A stretch of 64,000 bases of DNA from Hepsetus odoe. Taxonomy: Eukaryota; Chordata; Actinopteri; Characiformes; Hepsetidae. Numbering within the stretch: position 1 is the first letter of the stretch; the number at the start of each line of letters is the position of its first letter. A model generated the notes under the pieces. The model saw only the letters and a list, made by a program, of their open reading frames with translations, was not told the DNA's origin and searched no databases. Shown in pieces: positions 53,001-59,238 of the stretch. The stretch spans positions 4,167,985 through 4,231,984 of the forward strand of contig CM029369.1 in assembly GCA_017165825.1 (NCBI GenBank). Reading direction: 5' to 3'. The translations under genes and the position numbers were made by a program.

Positions 53001-54779
53001 ATGTTGGTCCTCCTCCTCCTCCCGAATTCCCAGAAGATGAAGCTCTACCAAAGTCCAATGCAACAGATTTGTTCCAAGCTGATCCAGGAGTCCAGGCTAC
53101 TTTGAAGTCTCTCAGCAGCCAGATTGAGAACATGCGTAGCCCTGATGGCAGCAAGAAACATCCCGCCAGAACCTGTGAGGACCTGAAACAGTGCTATCCA
53201 TTGAAAAAGAGTGGTAAGTCCACCTCTGAGAGCATCACTTCCACAGGGTCATCGATGTATCAGCCAGACTTTTAACATGGAGAGTTTCTATTTGCATTTA
53301 TCCAAATATGATTAACTCAACTGCAGCTCAACGCTTTCAAATACAACTTGTTCATGAAATGAGAAAATACAGCAGCTTGATTGACATGTAATGATGCCTA
53401 CAGGTGAATATTGGATTGATCCAAATCAAGGCAGTGCAGAGGATGCCATTAAGGTCTACTGTAATATGGAAACAGGAGAAACATGTATCTCAGCCAACCC
53501 CTCCAACGTACCTCGCAAAACATGGTGGAGTACCCCTGGAAATAAACCTGTGTGGTTTGGAACCATGAACGGTGGAACCTATGTGAGTGCACCTGACTTG
53601 CATTTTTAATGTCCTTGATCTTATATTCTAATGATCTTATTCTCTTCTATAAGCATAACGGATTATATATTACCTAATGGAAAAGTATATGTTGAGTGAA
53701 AGTGACAGGCAGTGAACCACAATGAAATGCATTGCTGGCGTTTCACCCACACACACACAGTGTAGCAGGGGGCAGCTATTTCCAGCACCTGGGGAACAGT
53801 GATGGGGACGGTACCTTGCTCAAGGCTACCTCAGGTCAACCTACTGGCCTTGGATTCGAATCCACGACCTTCTAATCTTGGGCCCTGGTCCCTAAACCCT
53901 AGACCACCACTACCTAGTGTCACCACAACAAAATAGTTCTAATCGAAAAATAAAAAAGTACCCTTGAGCAAGGTGCTGTTCCTGTCCCGCTCCTCCCTGC
54001 GATGGGCTGGCAACCTGTCCAGGGTGTGTCCCCCGTCCTCGCCCTGTGTGCGCTGGGTTGGACGTCAGCACTCCCCCGCGACCCCGTTTGGGACAAGCGG
54101 CAGAAAATGGAAATGGAGAATGAAAAGTTCTGGCCTGTACTGTAAGAACGAAGATATAAATGTCTGATGCATAGATGTCTGACCTTGTTTTCATGCAGTT
54201 CACCTACGGTAACAAAGACCAACCTGCCAACGCGGTCACAGTCCAGATGACCTTCGTCCGCCTGCTTTCTAAGGAGGCCTCGCAGACCATCACATACCAC
54301 TGCAAAAACACCGTGGGCTACAAAGACGAAGCAACTGGAAACCTGAAGAAAGCCGTCATTCTCAAGGCTTCTAATGATCTGGAGCTCAAAGCTGAGGGAA
54401 ACAACCGCTTCAGATACACCGTGCTGGAGGACAGCTGCTCTGTGAGTTCCCTGCCACACTTTTTTGGTTTCCCAATAATTAGGAAGGTAGATGATGGTTG
54501 ACAGAATCATCGGTGAAGTGGTTATACACCTAACCACTGGATATACACTAAACATCAAACTTCTAATTAACTAATGAGAAATATTTTGTGTTTCTTCTGC
54601 TAATTCCTAACTGTCTCTTTCTCTCCTCGCAGCAAGCGAATGGTAACTGGGGTAAGACCGTTTTTGAATACAGGACACAGAAAACGGCAAGGTTACCTAT
54701 TGTGGATATTGCCCCTCTGGACATTGGTGGTCCAAATCAGGAGTTTGGCATCGACATTGGGCCTGTTTGCTTCTTGTAA
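14433..54779 (+). CDS. col5a2: Procollagen alpha-2(V) chain, complete, 54 coding exons
   Basis: Type V collagen co-assembles with type I fibrils in the extracellular matrix and limits fibril diameter. The alpha-2(V) chain enters heterotrimers. Joining 54 exons gives 4,473 nt including the stop (1,490 residues; human COL5A2 is about 1,499). Order: signal peptide about 1-25, VWC 36-91 (10 Cys), short collagenous N-propeptide 108-176, N-telopeptide 177-202, triple helix 203-1216 (1,014 residues), C-telopeptide and C-propeptide 1217-1490. From exon 4 to exon 50 every exon is a whole number of codons, and helix exons are 45, 54, 99, 108 or 162 bp, the fibrillar-collagen signature. Identity rests on close matches to COL5A2, such as GVPGFKGEAGPKGE, the VWC with NRDVWKPAPC, and DPNQGS in the C-propeptide, where homotrimer-forming chains have Cys. 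I cannot say which teleost paralogue (a or b) it is. Oddities: a Gly-to-Ala codon in exon 37, a GC-AG intron 50, and a lost N-glycosylation site in exon 53. Confidence 0.95.
19000..19345 (-). repeat. Dispersed fish repeat, family 3, reverse orientation
   Basis: On the minus strand it contains the GGTTTCCTCTACATTC, CATGCAGGTCAGGTGGACTG and CCCTGTCCAGGGTG-type blocks of the family whose head is visible at 63,143. It is diverged and the head is incomplete. Confidence 0.6.
20292..20520 (-). mobile_element. LINE ORF2 C-terminal fragment
   Basis: On the minus strand it contains the GGAGGATGATGAAGATGGAG ... CTGCCAGGAAAGAGG segment and ends at a GGCGACCACTAAACGGGAGC-type 3' end followed by an AAGAAGAA-type run. 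It covers the same C-terminal piece as the other LINE copies. Confidence 0.75.
20633..21045 (-). repeat. SINE family 2 copy split by a family-1 SINE
   Basis: The family-2 tail (ATTACATTTACAAAATTGAG ... CTTATCCAGATGG, 20,633-20,675) and its body and head (TTCTAATTACAAGAACAGTC ... ACTAAACCCCCACCAG, about 20,916-21,045) are separated by a complete family-1 SINE. The nesting shows that the family-2 copy is older. Confidence 0.7.
20676..20915 (-). repeat. SINE family 1 nested in family 2, reverse orientation
   Basis: Runs from AGTGAAAGTGAAAGTGACTA through GGGGAGCAGTGATGGGGACGG to CACTAGACCACC. It looks full-length. I could not identify a clear target duplication. Confidence 0.8.
23033..23242 (+). 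repeat. SINE family 1, diverged
   Basis: The GCAGTGGCCTGGTGGACGAT head, a short middle block with GTACCAGCCCCATCACTGC and the CAGTCACTTTCACTTTGG tail are present. Several internal segments are deleted. Confidence 0.7.
23407..23692 (+). repeat. SINE family 1 with an inverted copy of its own tail
   Basis: Positions 23,407-23,465 are the family-1 tail in reverse orientation. They join without a gap to a plus-strand copy lacking its first bases (23,466-23,692). The two tails (23,407-23,465 and about 23,627-23,687) form inverted arms of about 59 bp around a loop of about 160 nt. Confidence 0.8.
24967..24992 (+). repeat. Poly-C run
   Basis: An almost uninterrupted C tract of about 26 nt with one A. 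Confidence 0.9.
25466..25690 (+). repeat. tRNA-headed SINE, family 1
   Basis: From GGGGCAGCGTTTGCCTACTG to CACTTTCACTTG, with a B box GGTTTGAATCCC and an internal deletion around 'ctgcccactgctgc'. Confidence 0.8.
26976..27162 (+). repeat. tRNA-headed SINE, family 2
   Basis: Starts GGGGTGGTGATGGTCTAGTG, has GGTTCAAATCCTACC as B box and ends GCTCTGGATAAGAGTGTC ... ATAAATGTAAA. Confidence 0.85.
27746..27985 (-). repeat. SINE family 1, reverse orientation
   Basis: Runs from AATGAAAAGTGAAATGAAAG to CACTAGACCTCCGCTGCC. It contains GGGGAGCAGTGATGGGGATGG. Confidence 0.8.
29578..29770 (-). repeat. SINE family 1, reverse orientation, head missing
   Basis: It begins GAAAGTGGAAAAGTGAAAAAG and breaks off after TACCTCAGGAA, so the tRNA-like head is lost. 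Confidence 0.75.
29960..30080 (+). repeat. Fragment of dispersed repeat (family 4)
   Basis: Shares GTCTTGGTTCCTCCCAAGG and TTTTCCTCCAGTTTGAGGGA with 31,080-31,285 and 52,195-52,350. It resembles a repeat tail common in fish. The class is not determined. Confidence 0.5.
30564..30692 (+). repeat. SINE family 2, 3'-truncated
   Basis: The head GGGGTGGTGGTCTAGTGG and B box GGTTCAAATCCCACC are well preserved. The tail is missing after CCTCGACAAG. Confidence 0.75.
30785..31035 (+). mobile_element. LINE ORF2 C-terminal fragment
   Basis: The frame fragments are similar to RGRDEDHIGRRMLKMELPGK and RRFMDVETEDMQVV, ending CTGCTCCCTTAAACGATG and an AAGAAGAAGC-rich 3' end. It is the same part of the LINE as at 7,906 and 10,381. 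Confidence 0.8.
31080..31285 (+). repeat. Dispersed repeat, family 4
   Basis: GTCTTGATTCCTCCCAAGG, TTTCTTCCTCCAGTTTTAGG and GTAAAGCTGCTTTGTGACAA are hallmarks of a tail sequence found in many fish repeats. It ends in TATAAATAAAACTAACTC. Confidence 0.6.
31707..32001. mobile_element. hAT-type MITE (295 bp)
   Basis: Its ends are CAGGGGTCACCA and TGGTGACCACTG, which are inverted (11 of 12 match). It is flanked by an 8-bp duplication with one mismatch (CTCTAGTT, 31,699-31,706; ATCTAGTT, 32,002-32,009). An 8-bp duplication and CAG...CTG ends are typical of hAT elements. No transposase is inside. Confidence 0.8.
32836..33042 (+). repeat. SINE family 1, 5'-truncated
   Basis: Starts at GGTTAGGGAGTCGGCCACAG, has a short deletion in the 'gccctgaggtaccc' block and ends AGTCACTTTCACTTT. 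Confidence 0.8.
37336..37530 (+). repeat. Degenerate TAGTC/AATCC pentanucleotide tract
   Basis: Runs of TTTAG, TCTAG, AATCC and CAGTC units drift into one another shortly before col5a2 exon 2. Confidence 0.7.
37752..37967 (+). other. col5a2: col5a2 exon 2: von Willebrand factor C domain
   Basis: This 216-bp exon has phase 1 at both ends. It encodes ten cysteines in VWC order, from SCTENGQ (residue 36) to ECCPVC (residue 91). The IYTNRDVWKPAPCRICVC stretch matches COL5A2 and differs from alpha-1(I). The exon is followed by a GTATGC donor. VWC domains in collagen N-propeptides bind BMP/TGF-beta-type ligands. That role is from family knowledge. Confidence 0.95.
38100..39257 (+). other. col5a2: col5a2 exons 3-7: linker and short collagenous N-propeptide
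   Basis: Exons are 38,100-38,113 (14 nt, completing Asn and encoding RVQK), 38,212-38,244, 38,440-38,472, 39,016-39,069 and 39,171-39,257. They encode a KGEPGDVPY linker and a minor Gly-X-Y helix ending in GHPPG, which breaks the triplet pattern as the N-propeptide does in human COL5A2. All splice sites are GT-AG. The 14-nt exon is the smallest in the gene. Confidence 0.9.
38600..38780. mobile_element. col5a2: MITE-like repeat in intron 5
   Basis: The left end TTCTCAAAGCTGGTCCTGGA is an imperfect inverted match of the right end TCCTGGACCAGCGCTGAGAA. Repeats of this type are common in fish. The superfamily is probably hAT, but no clean target duplication is visible. Confidence 0.5.
39761..39838 (+). 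other. col5a2: col5a2 exon 8: N-telopeptide
   Basis: It encodes 26 non-helical residues (177-202) including SSQMAGGFDGK, comparable to SAQMAGLDEK of human COL5A2. The Lys is a candidate cross-linking residue. The main helix starts with the next exon. Confidence 0.9.
39989..40205 (-). mobile_element. LINE ORF2 C-terminal fragment in intron 8
   Basis: On the minus strand it reads RRMLKKELPGKRRRGRTKTR and RLMDVVRAVMQVVGVKEEDA, with the end WRQMICYRRRRR. This is again the last part of the LINE ORF2, 5'-truncated, antisense to col5a2. Confidence 0.85.
40579..44415 (+). other. col5a2: col5a2 exons 9-22: first part of the main helix
   Basis: Exons: 40,579-40,623; 40,717-40,770; 41,102-41,155; 41,269-41,322; 41,417-41,470; 41,946-41,999; 42,161-42,205; 42,292-42,345; 42,826-42,870; 42,961-43,014; 43,203-43,301; 43,393-43,437; 43,534-43,632; 44,362-44,415. 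Each starts with a Gly codon and keeps Gly-X-Y. The cross-link motif GLKGHRG spans exons 13-14 (Lys at about helix residue 84). Exon 21 ends KGQG, placing Gly in the Y position before the next Gly. Exon 19 has a GTTTGT donor. Confidence 0.95.
44054..44150 (+). repeat. (TTA)n microsatellite in intron 21
   Basis: A long TTA run (44,054-44,093) is followed by interrupted ATT/ATC/GTT units. Confidence 0.9.
44564..47491 (+). other. col5a2: col5a2 exons 23-36: middle of the main helix
   Basis: Exons: 44,564-44,671; 44,765-44,818; 44,906-45,004; 45,086-45,139; 45,385-45,483; 45,574-45,627; 45,734-45,787; 45,873-45,926; 46,022-46,075; 46,186-46,230; 46,562-46,660; 46,801-46,908; 46,991-47,044; 47,438-47,491. 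Gly-X-Y is unbroken. Introns are mostly 90-400 bp. Segments such as GDPGRTGEPGLPGARGLTG and GLQGMPGERGI match human COL5A2 almost residue for residue. Confidence 0.95.
49202..49312. repeat. Perfect hairpin made from SINE family 1 sequence (intron 44)
   Basis: GTAGGTTGCCCTGAGGTA (49,202-49,219) and its exact complement TACCTCAGGGCAACCTAC (49,233-49,250) flank a 13-nt loop. To the right, the reverse-orientation SINE head continues to about 49,312. Both arms are the same SINE segment in opposite orientation. The rest of intron 44 (49,313-49,845) shows only an A-run and nothing else recognisable. Confidence 0.85.
50663..50862 (+). repeat. tRNA-headed SINE, family 2, in intron 48
   Basis: From CATGGTGGTGGTCTAGTGG to GCTAAAAGCTGTAAATGTAA. 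The head, B box and GGGATAAGAGCGTCTGC tail are all intact. Confidence 0.9.
50876..51085 (-). repeat. SINE family 1 in intron 48, reverse orientation
   Basis: GAAGTGAAAGTGACTATATG ... GGGACGGTACCTTGTTCAAGG ... CCAAATCCCTAAA. It lies about 15 bp after the family-2 SINE in the opposite orientation. Nothing else is seen in the remainder of this 1.0-kb intron. Confidence 0.8.
51762..52903 (+). other. col5a2: col5a2 intron 50, GC-AG type
   Basis: The donor is GAG|GCATGT and the acceptor ACAATCAG|GGA. Only this junction keeps the exon at 108 bp and the frame in phase 0: GETGPE|GPPGEP matches human COL5A2 (GEAGPE|GPPGEP). No GT within the nearby bases would keep Gly-X-Y. The intron contains a family-4 repeat (52,195-52,350) and otherwise nothing recognisable. 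Confidence 0.85.
52195..52350 (+). repeat. Dispersed repeat, family 4, diverged
   Basis: Shares TTTCTTCTTCCAATTTTAGA, TGCCTTTGGCTTGTTCA and a GTGCTTTAGAAATC-type end with the copy at 31,080. Confidence 0.5.
53690..53915 (-). repeat. SINE family 1 in intron 52, reverse orientation
   Basis: GAGTGAAAGTGACAGGCAGTG ... GGGGACGGTACCTTGCTCAAGG ... CCCTAGACCACCACTACC. It is close to full length. Confidence 0.85.
53957..54125 (+). repeat. SINE with alternative tail in intron 52, head missing
   Basis: It begins in the AGTACCCTTGAGCAAGG block of family 1 and continues with the GATGGGCTGGCAACCTGTCC ... TTTGGGACAAGCGG tail seen in the nested SINE at 7,693. A GAAAATGGAAATGGAGAATG stretch follows. Confidence 0.75.
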
Positions 54780-55970
54780 AGCAGACAGCAGAGATGCATT
54801 GAAGAGAATCCTGAGACTCTTGAACTGCTGACTTGCTCAGCCTTGTACATAAAGGTACAGCGGACAGTTCCGGCCCTGTAGCAGGATATTTATTGTGCCT
54901 TTCCAATTAATTCAAGACGTTGCAGCAGATTCCTGGCCCCTATTAGTACACCACTTAATTGAAATGCAGACTCAGTTTGGCTTGACTATGCAATCACGAA
55001 AGAAACATGGACAGATTAGCGAACGACGGTCTATCAGCTGCTGTCTGGAAAAAAAAAAAAAAGCATGAAAAGCTACTGTAACACAATAAACCCATTTAGA
55101 AATTGTACGAATTTACATGTTTTTCTATTTTGATACTTTTTTTTCAGGTTTTTATTTTTTTCCAAACTAAACATGGTGCTACAGAAGAAAGTTGTGTTTG
55201 GTGACGTTTTGGAAAATGATGTTTTCATGAAAGATATCACTATTCTGTCACACTTGCCTTGTGTAATGTCTGAATGCAATTGACCATTAAAACTGAATTC
55301 ATCGATCCATTAGCGTAAGCTACCTCGTCTCTATGAACTGGGATGCGTCTTCTGTCACTTCTTTTAGAAAAAAGGTACAGCGCAGGGTAGGGCAATGCAA
55401 ATAAAATCGCTCCAACACTGACGACAAACTCAGTATCTCATTAAAAGGTGCATCGTTTCATCTGTTGCTCTTTTCCTTTAATCGAATAAATGAGAATTAA
55501 TGCATGGTAGCTTTTAAACCTTCATGGGTTCTTTTTTTTTTTTTTTTTGCCGGTTACTTTAGGCAAGCATGTACGTCAGTCTTAATTTGTTTGTCATTAA
55601 AACACCTGCATCATATGAGCAGATATTGGGCTTTTTTTTTTTTTTTTAGGCAAAATCATAGTTAATAACCCATGATTTTAATTATTCTGATGCATGTTGT
55701 TACTCTTTACCAGCCTTGCACTTTCCTTTTTACTAGTCTTTAAATGCTTATTGCAGAAAATGGCTGGAAAGATATTTTCATGTATTTTGCTTTGCAAATT
55801 AAAAAAAATATACATGATGATTCCTGTTTCGCTTTTTGTTGTCAATGAAGATTCATTTTCTTGCTACTTTCAAGGTCGTTTCGAGCTTGATTAGATTTTT
55901 CCTCCTTTGCATGATTTTTTGTTTTTTTTTGTTTGCAGAAATAAAGAACGTGTGAAATGTTTGCCCAGCA
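54780..55970 (+). promoter_or_regulatory. col5a2: col5a2 3'UTR with several poly(A) signals
   Basis: Candidate signals after the stop codon: AATAAA at 55,085-55,090, ATTAAA at 55,286-55,291, AATAAA at 55,485-55,490 and AATAAA at 55,940-55,945, the last followed closely by an A-run. The region is AT-rich with several T-runs. The real 3' ends cannot be read from DNA. The right boundary is my estimate. Confidence 0.6.
55174..55181 (+). promoter_or_regulatory. col5a2: miR-29 seed match (8-mer)
   Basis: TGGTGCTA is the full 8-mer complement of the miR-29 seed. miR-29 is a well-established repressor of many fibrillar collagen mRNAs, including type V. The site lies 84 bases after the first poly(A) signal, so it would be present only in longer transcripts. 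Confidence 0.6.
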
Positions 55971-56276
55971 TTAAAAAAAAAAAAAGCTGTTGTGCATCAT
56001 CTCAGTTTTGTAAAATGCATAAATTAAGGTTATTTAGTCACCCTGCTGATGTTTTTTAAAAAAAGGTTATTGGGGATCAGCAATGAAAATGTTCTTCTTT
56101 AATGTAATTCTACTTTTATGGACCCTCTATATTGTACCAGAAAGAAAATTCTGTAAATATTTTTTTGGATTCCGTGTTAACATGTGACCTGTGTGCTCAA
56201 AATGATTCGATAGTGGAGGGACGAGCCCCTCAAACAAGCATTGAAGAGATTACGTAATACATTAAAATGAAACAAA

Positions 56277-56444
56277 ATGGACAATTGCATCCCGCGCTTG
56301 CTCAGGAACTGCAGGAAGATCCGACAAAAGCTCATCAGTCATCATCAGAAAAGCATGGAAGAGGACGAGTTCACGGAGGAGAACCTGCAAGACCTTGTTG
56401 CGTCCTTGTTTAAACAGCCATCTAATTTGTTGATGTCTAACTGA
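56277..56444 (+). CDS. Small ORF of 55 codons with coding-like codon use, unknown function
   Basis: ATG at 56,277, TGA at 56,442-56,444, with an in-frame TGA just upstream (56,268). About 69% of third codon positions are G or C (38 of 55), in a surrounding region that is strongly AT-rich. The peptide starts MDNCIPRLLRNCRKIRQKL with a basic first half and has an acidic middle (MEEDEFTEENLQ). It has no signal peptide or membrane segment. An AATAAA followed by an A-run lies at about 56,504-56,525. I do not recognise the family. It could be a real short gene, a retrocopy or exon of a gene elsewhere, or part of a longer col5a2 3'UTR. Confidence 0.3.
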   Translation: MDNCIPRLLRNCRKIRQKLISHHQKSMEEDEFTEENLQDLVASLFKQPSNLLMSN

Positions 56445-56885
56445 AAATGAACTTTTTGGGGAAAATTTTAGTTCACATTTTTATTTAACAAATTTTAAAC
56501 AGAAAAATAAAATGTAAAAAAAAAAAGTGCCTTCTCCACGACACGTTTATTTCTACACTGTCACACACAGCGTACAGTGACTGTGCTTTTGATGCTCTCT
56601 GCAGATTCTGTGAAGGTGGAGCTGGACTTTAAGATGGGAAGATGCATCAGGGAAAATTATTAACAGAAATAAAAACAGGTAAATCAGCCCCATTTTAGCA
56701 AATTCTTATTTGAACTGTTAGTGCTGCTTCTGTTTGTAGGACAAGTGTCCAATCAGCTACGAGTCATTTGTTGAAAGCAAAGTAAAATGATTTAAAATCC
56801 AGTGATTAAACTATATTTTATTTGTCTTTTTCCTTAAGAGATGGGAAGTGCTTAGGTGACTTGTATTTATTTTCACTTACAAAAT

Positions 56886-56933
<48 letters not shown>
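56886..56933 (+). repeat. (CA)n microsatellite
   Basis: About 24 uninterrupted CA units. Confidence 0.95.
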
Positions 56934-56935
<2 letters not shown>

Positions 56936-57074
56936 AGAACAGTCAGGTATAAAACACAGTTCATACTTTAGATACTATTTAACCCGTGTGCTTATGACCG
57001 TATCATCATTTTATGCATGTATTCGAACTCCAGGTTTTGAAAACTTGAATGCTGATTGGATTTAATCAGACCAG

Positions 57075-58305
57075 GTGATGCGTATCAGGCAGCTTCTTTA
57101 CCTCCTCAGGCAGCACGGGCCAAAAAAGGAGAGAGAACTGACTCTGAAAACGGCAAAAGTCTTTCAGAGGGATGCAGCACACTTGATCGTTAAGATATTG
57201 GATCGCGATCACAGAGCCATCAAACGGTTTACTGTGAATCGCCATCAAGAAATGTGTTCAGAAAAAAAAAGAAAATGCAAATGAACTTCCAAAGATTTTA
57301 GAAAAATCAAACGTGAAGCTTCCAGGAACCCATGATCCTCCAGTGCTGCCATATTCCAGAACTGAACCTACCTGGAGTGTCCAGAAGAACAAGGTGTTCA
57401 GTGTCAGAGACGTGGTTACCTGAACAAGACATCAGCTGAAACGTCAAGACTGGGCCAAGAAATATCTCAAGACAGATTTTTCAGGTTTGGTGGAGATGAG
57501 ATGAGAGTGTCCCTCGATGGACCAGATGGATGGGCTCATGTCTGGATCAGTAATGGGTGCAGAGCTCCACTTCCACTCAGACACCAGCAACGTGGAGGTA
57601 ATGGTATGGGCTGGTGTTATTAAAGATGAGCTTGTTGGACCTTTTCAGGCTGAAGATGGGCTCATAATTAACTCCCAAACCTGCTGCCAGTTTTTAGAGA
57701 CACTTTCTTCAAGCAGTGCTTCAGGAAAAACTCTGCATCTTTCAAGAAGACCATGGTTTTGCTGCAGGACGATGCTCCATCACATGCATGGAAGTTCTAC
57801 ACTGCATGTCCAGTAAAGACCTTGTTACGAACTTGTGGACCTTCTTAAACATGAGAAAACAGTCCAACTCTCTGAACAGAGTCTGGGAGGCTGCGGTTCC
57901 CGCTGCACGAACAGATGAACAAACTGACCGACTCCATGAACTGAAGGGATTGTGACTGTTATTGAAAAGAAGGCTGGTGATGTTGGTCATTGATTTTTTT
58001 TTTTAATGTCTGAAAAATGTTTATTTGTAAATGTGTTTATCATTCTCACTTTGACAGATGAAAGTAAACAAGTGAGATGGGAAAATTCTCATGTGTCATT
58101 TAGCTGTGCAATAATTCTGCACTGATAGTGTCTTAATAATTGTGACACATGTGCATCTCCTGAGAATGTTCAAGCTACTTTGAAAACATTCAGGTTTCAG
58201 GGTTGGAACATTCTGGATTGACGGATTGCGCCGGATTTGTTCCAGATTTAAACGAATCCGCAAAATATTCACTCGCCTAATAATTGTGCACACGGTGTAT
58301 ATATT
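57075..58305 (+). pseudogene. Decayed Tc1/mariner-like transposon
   Basis: Frame pieces with the look of a fish Tc1/mariner transposase: RQLLYLLRQHGPKKERELTL (about 57,078-57,137), VMVWAGVIKDELVGPF (about 57,598-57,645, in the DDE catalytic domain) and, in shifted frames, DDAPSHAWKFYTACPVKTL-like residues (57,770-57,820). Many frameshifts and stops break it. The right end CTAATAATTGTGCACACGG (about 58,278-58,296) resembles a Tc1/mariner terminus. The left terminus is not visible. It lies between col5a2 and gulp1. Confidence 0.7.
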
Positions 58306-59166
58306 TATAGACTGTATATAATACGCGTTTTTAGTGCTGAAATGCATTATTATATCATGCACTGTAATAAACCACTAAAGCTGAACAATCACAACTTGCA
58401 TGAGGAGCAAACTTAGAATACCACTGGCTGCTTTTTGCACCAAAGCAATAAAGGACATGAGATCTCAGGGTACTGTCTTTAATGACTACAACAGCTAAAG
58501 ACTAAAATACTACATACAAAGAAAAAGAACAAATAACATATGGACAGAGTTTTTTTTTCTCCCCAAAGTGCTTCCTGGTGCAAGAATATACTAAAATATA
58601 TAATACCAAATTAAAATGCAATACAAGTACACATTATTATGCAAATAATCCGGCTATGAAGTTATAAAAGTCCAGTTAAGAAAATATTACAATGACTCCA
58701 TCGCATGTGATCATTCTCATGAGCTACTTTAGTAAAAGAAGGTGAGTTTGAGATTCCAGTAATAACAGATTTCTGCGTTACGTTTTTTTAAAGGTAAAGG
58801 TAACGGTCACACTGCATGCCATTTTACAATGCTGGGTGTGATGGTTAAAAAAAGAGGTTCGTACACGGTGAAGAACAGTGAGTTTTGACCTTCTTCATCA
58901 CAGGGTGTACCATTGGTAGGACTATCTACATCCTTCAGTGCCTGCACACGCAAGGGGCCTCAAAACTACACAACTTCATTAACGTTTTTACAAAAATAGT
59001 GATCTAGCATTCTGATTTGAATAAACTTTTTTTGTAAACCAAATTCAAATGCAAATACATAGAAATCTCAAGATGAGAACATTGACATCTCCACTGTAGA
59101 CCCAAATTTGGCACTTTAATACAGATGGGGCCAACAGTTACGTAACAAAAAAATGTCTTCTTGGCA
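58306..59166 (-). other. gulp1: Probable gulp1 3'UTR and spacer
   Basis: The stretch after the gulp1 stop codon on the minus strand is AT-rich, with minus-strand ATTAAA-type signals near 59,114 and 58,475. No coding sequence or repeat is recognised here. How far the 3'UTR reaches is unknown. Confidence 0.4.
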
Positions 59167-59238
59167 TCAGCAGTGACCGTCTAACGGATCCTGGGAGAAG
59201 ACAGTGCCCTCTACTGTTAGTCCCATTTTGAACCCCTC
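59167..59238 (-). other. gulp1: gulp1 terminal coding exon
   Basis: The acceptor is TTTTTCAG|GAGGGG on the minus strand. The 23 residues begin EGFKMGLTVEGTVF and end SQDPLDGHC before TGA. Human GULP1 has CLDPLDSRC at the end. The final Cys is kept and the inner Cys is Ser here. Confidence 0.85.

Larger units (their letters stand above)
52904..54779 (+). other. col5a2: col5a2 exons 51-54: helix end, C-telopeptide, C-propeptide
   Basis: Exons: 52,904-53,213 (310 nt), 53,404-53,582 (179), 54,199-54,441 (243) and 54,633-54,779 (147, ending TAA). The last two have the lengths usual for fibrillar collagens. The helix ends ...GSPGPP (residue 1216). A probable BMP1-type cleavage site is QA|DPGV (1257/1258). 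Seven Cys are present, and Ser-1312 (DPNQGS) replaces the Cys needed for homotrimers, as in alpha-2(V). The usual Asn-Ile-Thr glycosylation site reads SQTIT (Thr-1391). An N-A-T sequon remains in the C-telopeptide (Asn-1250). The protein ends IGPVCFL. Confidence 0.95.

Noticed and set aside
53920..54558. 212-codon minus-strand ORF
   Set aside because: It is antisense to col5a2 exon 53 and to a SINE. It is open because the conserved exon is open on the other strand.
54780..59166. Remnant of col3a1 exons
   Set aside because: I looked for Gly-X-Y runs and C-propeptide motifs on both strands and found none.
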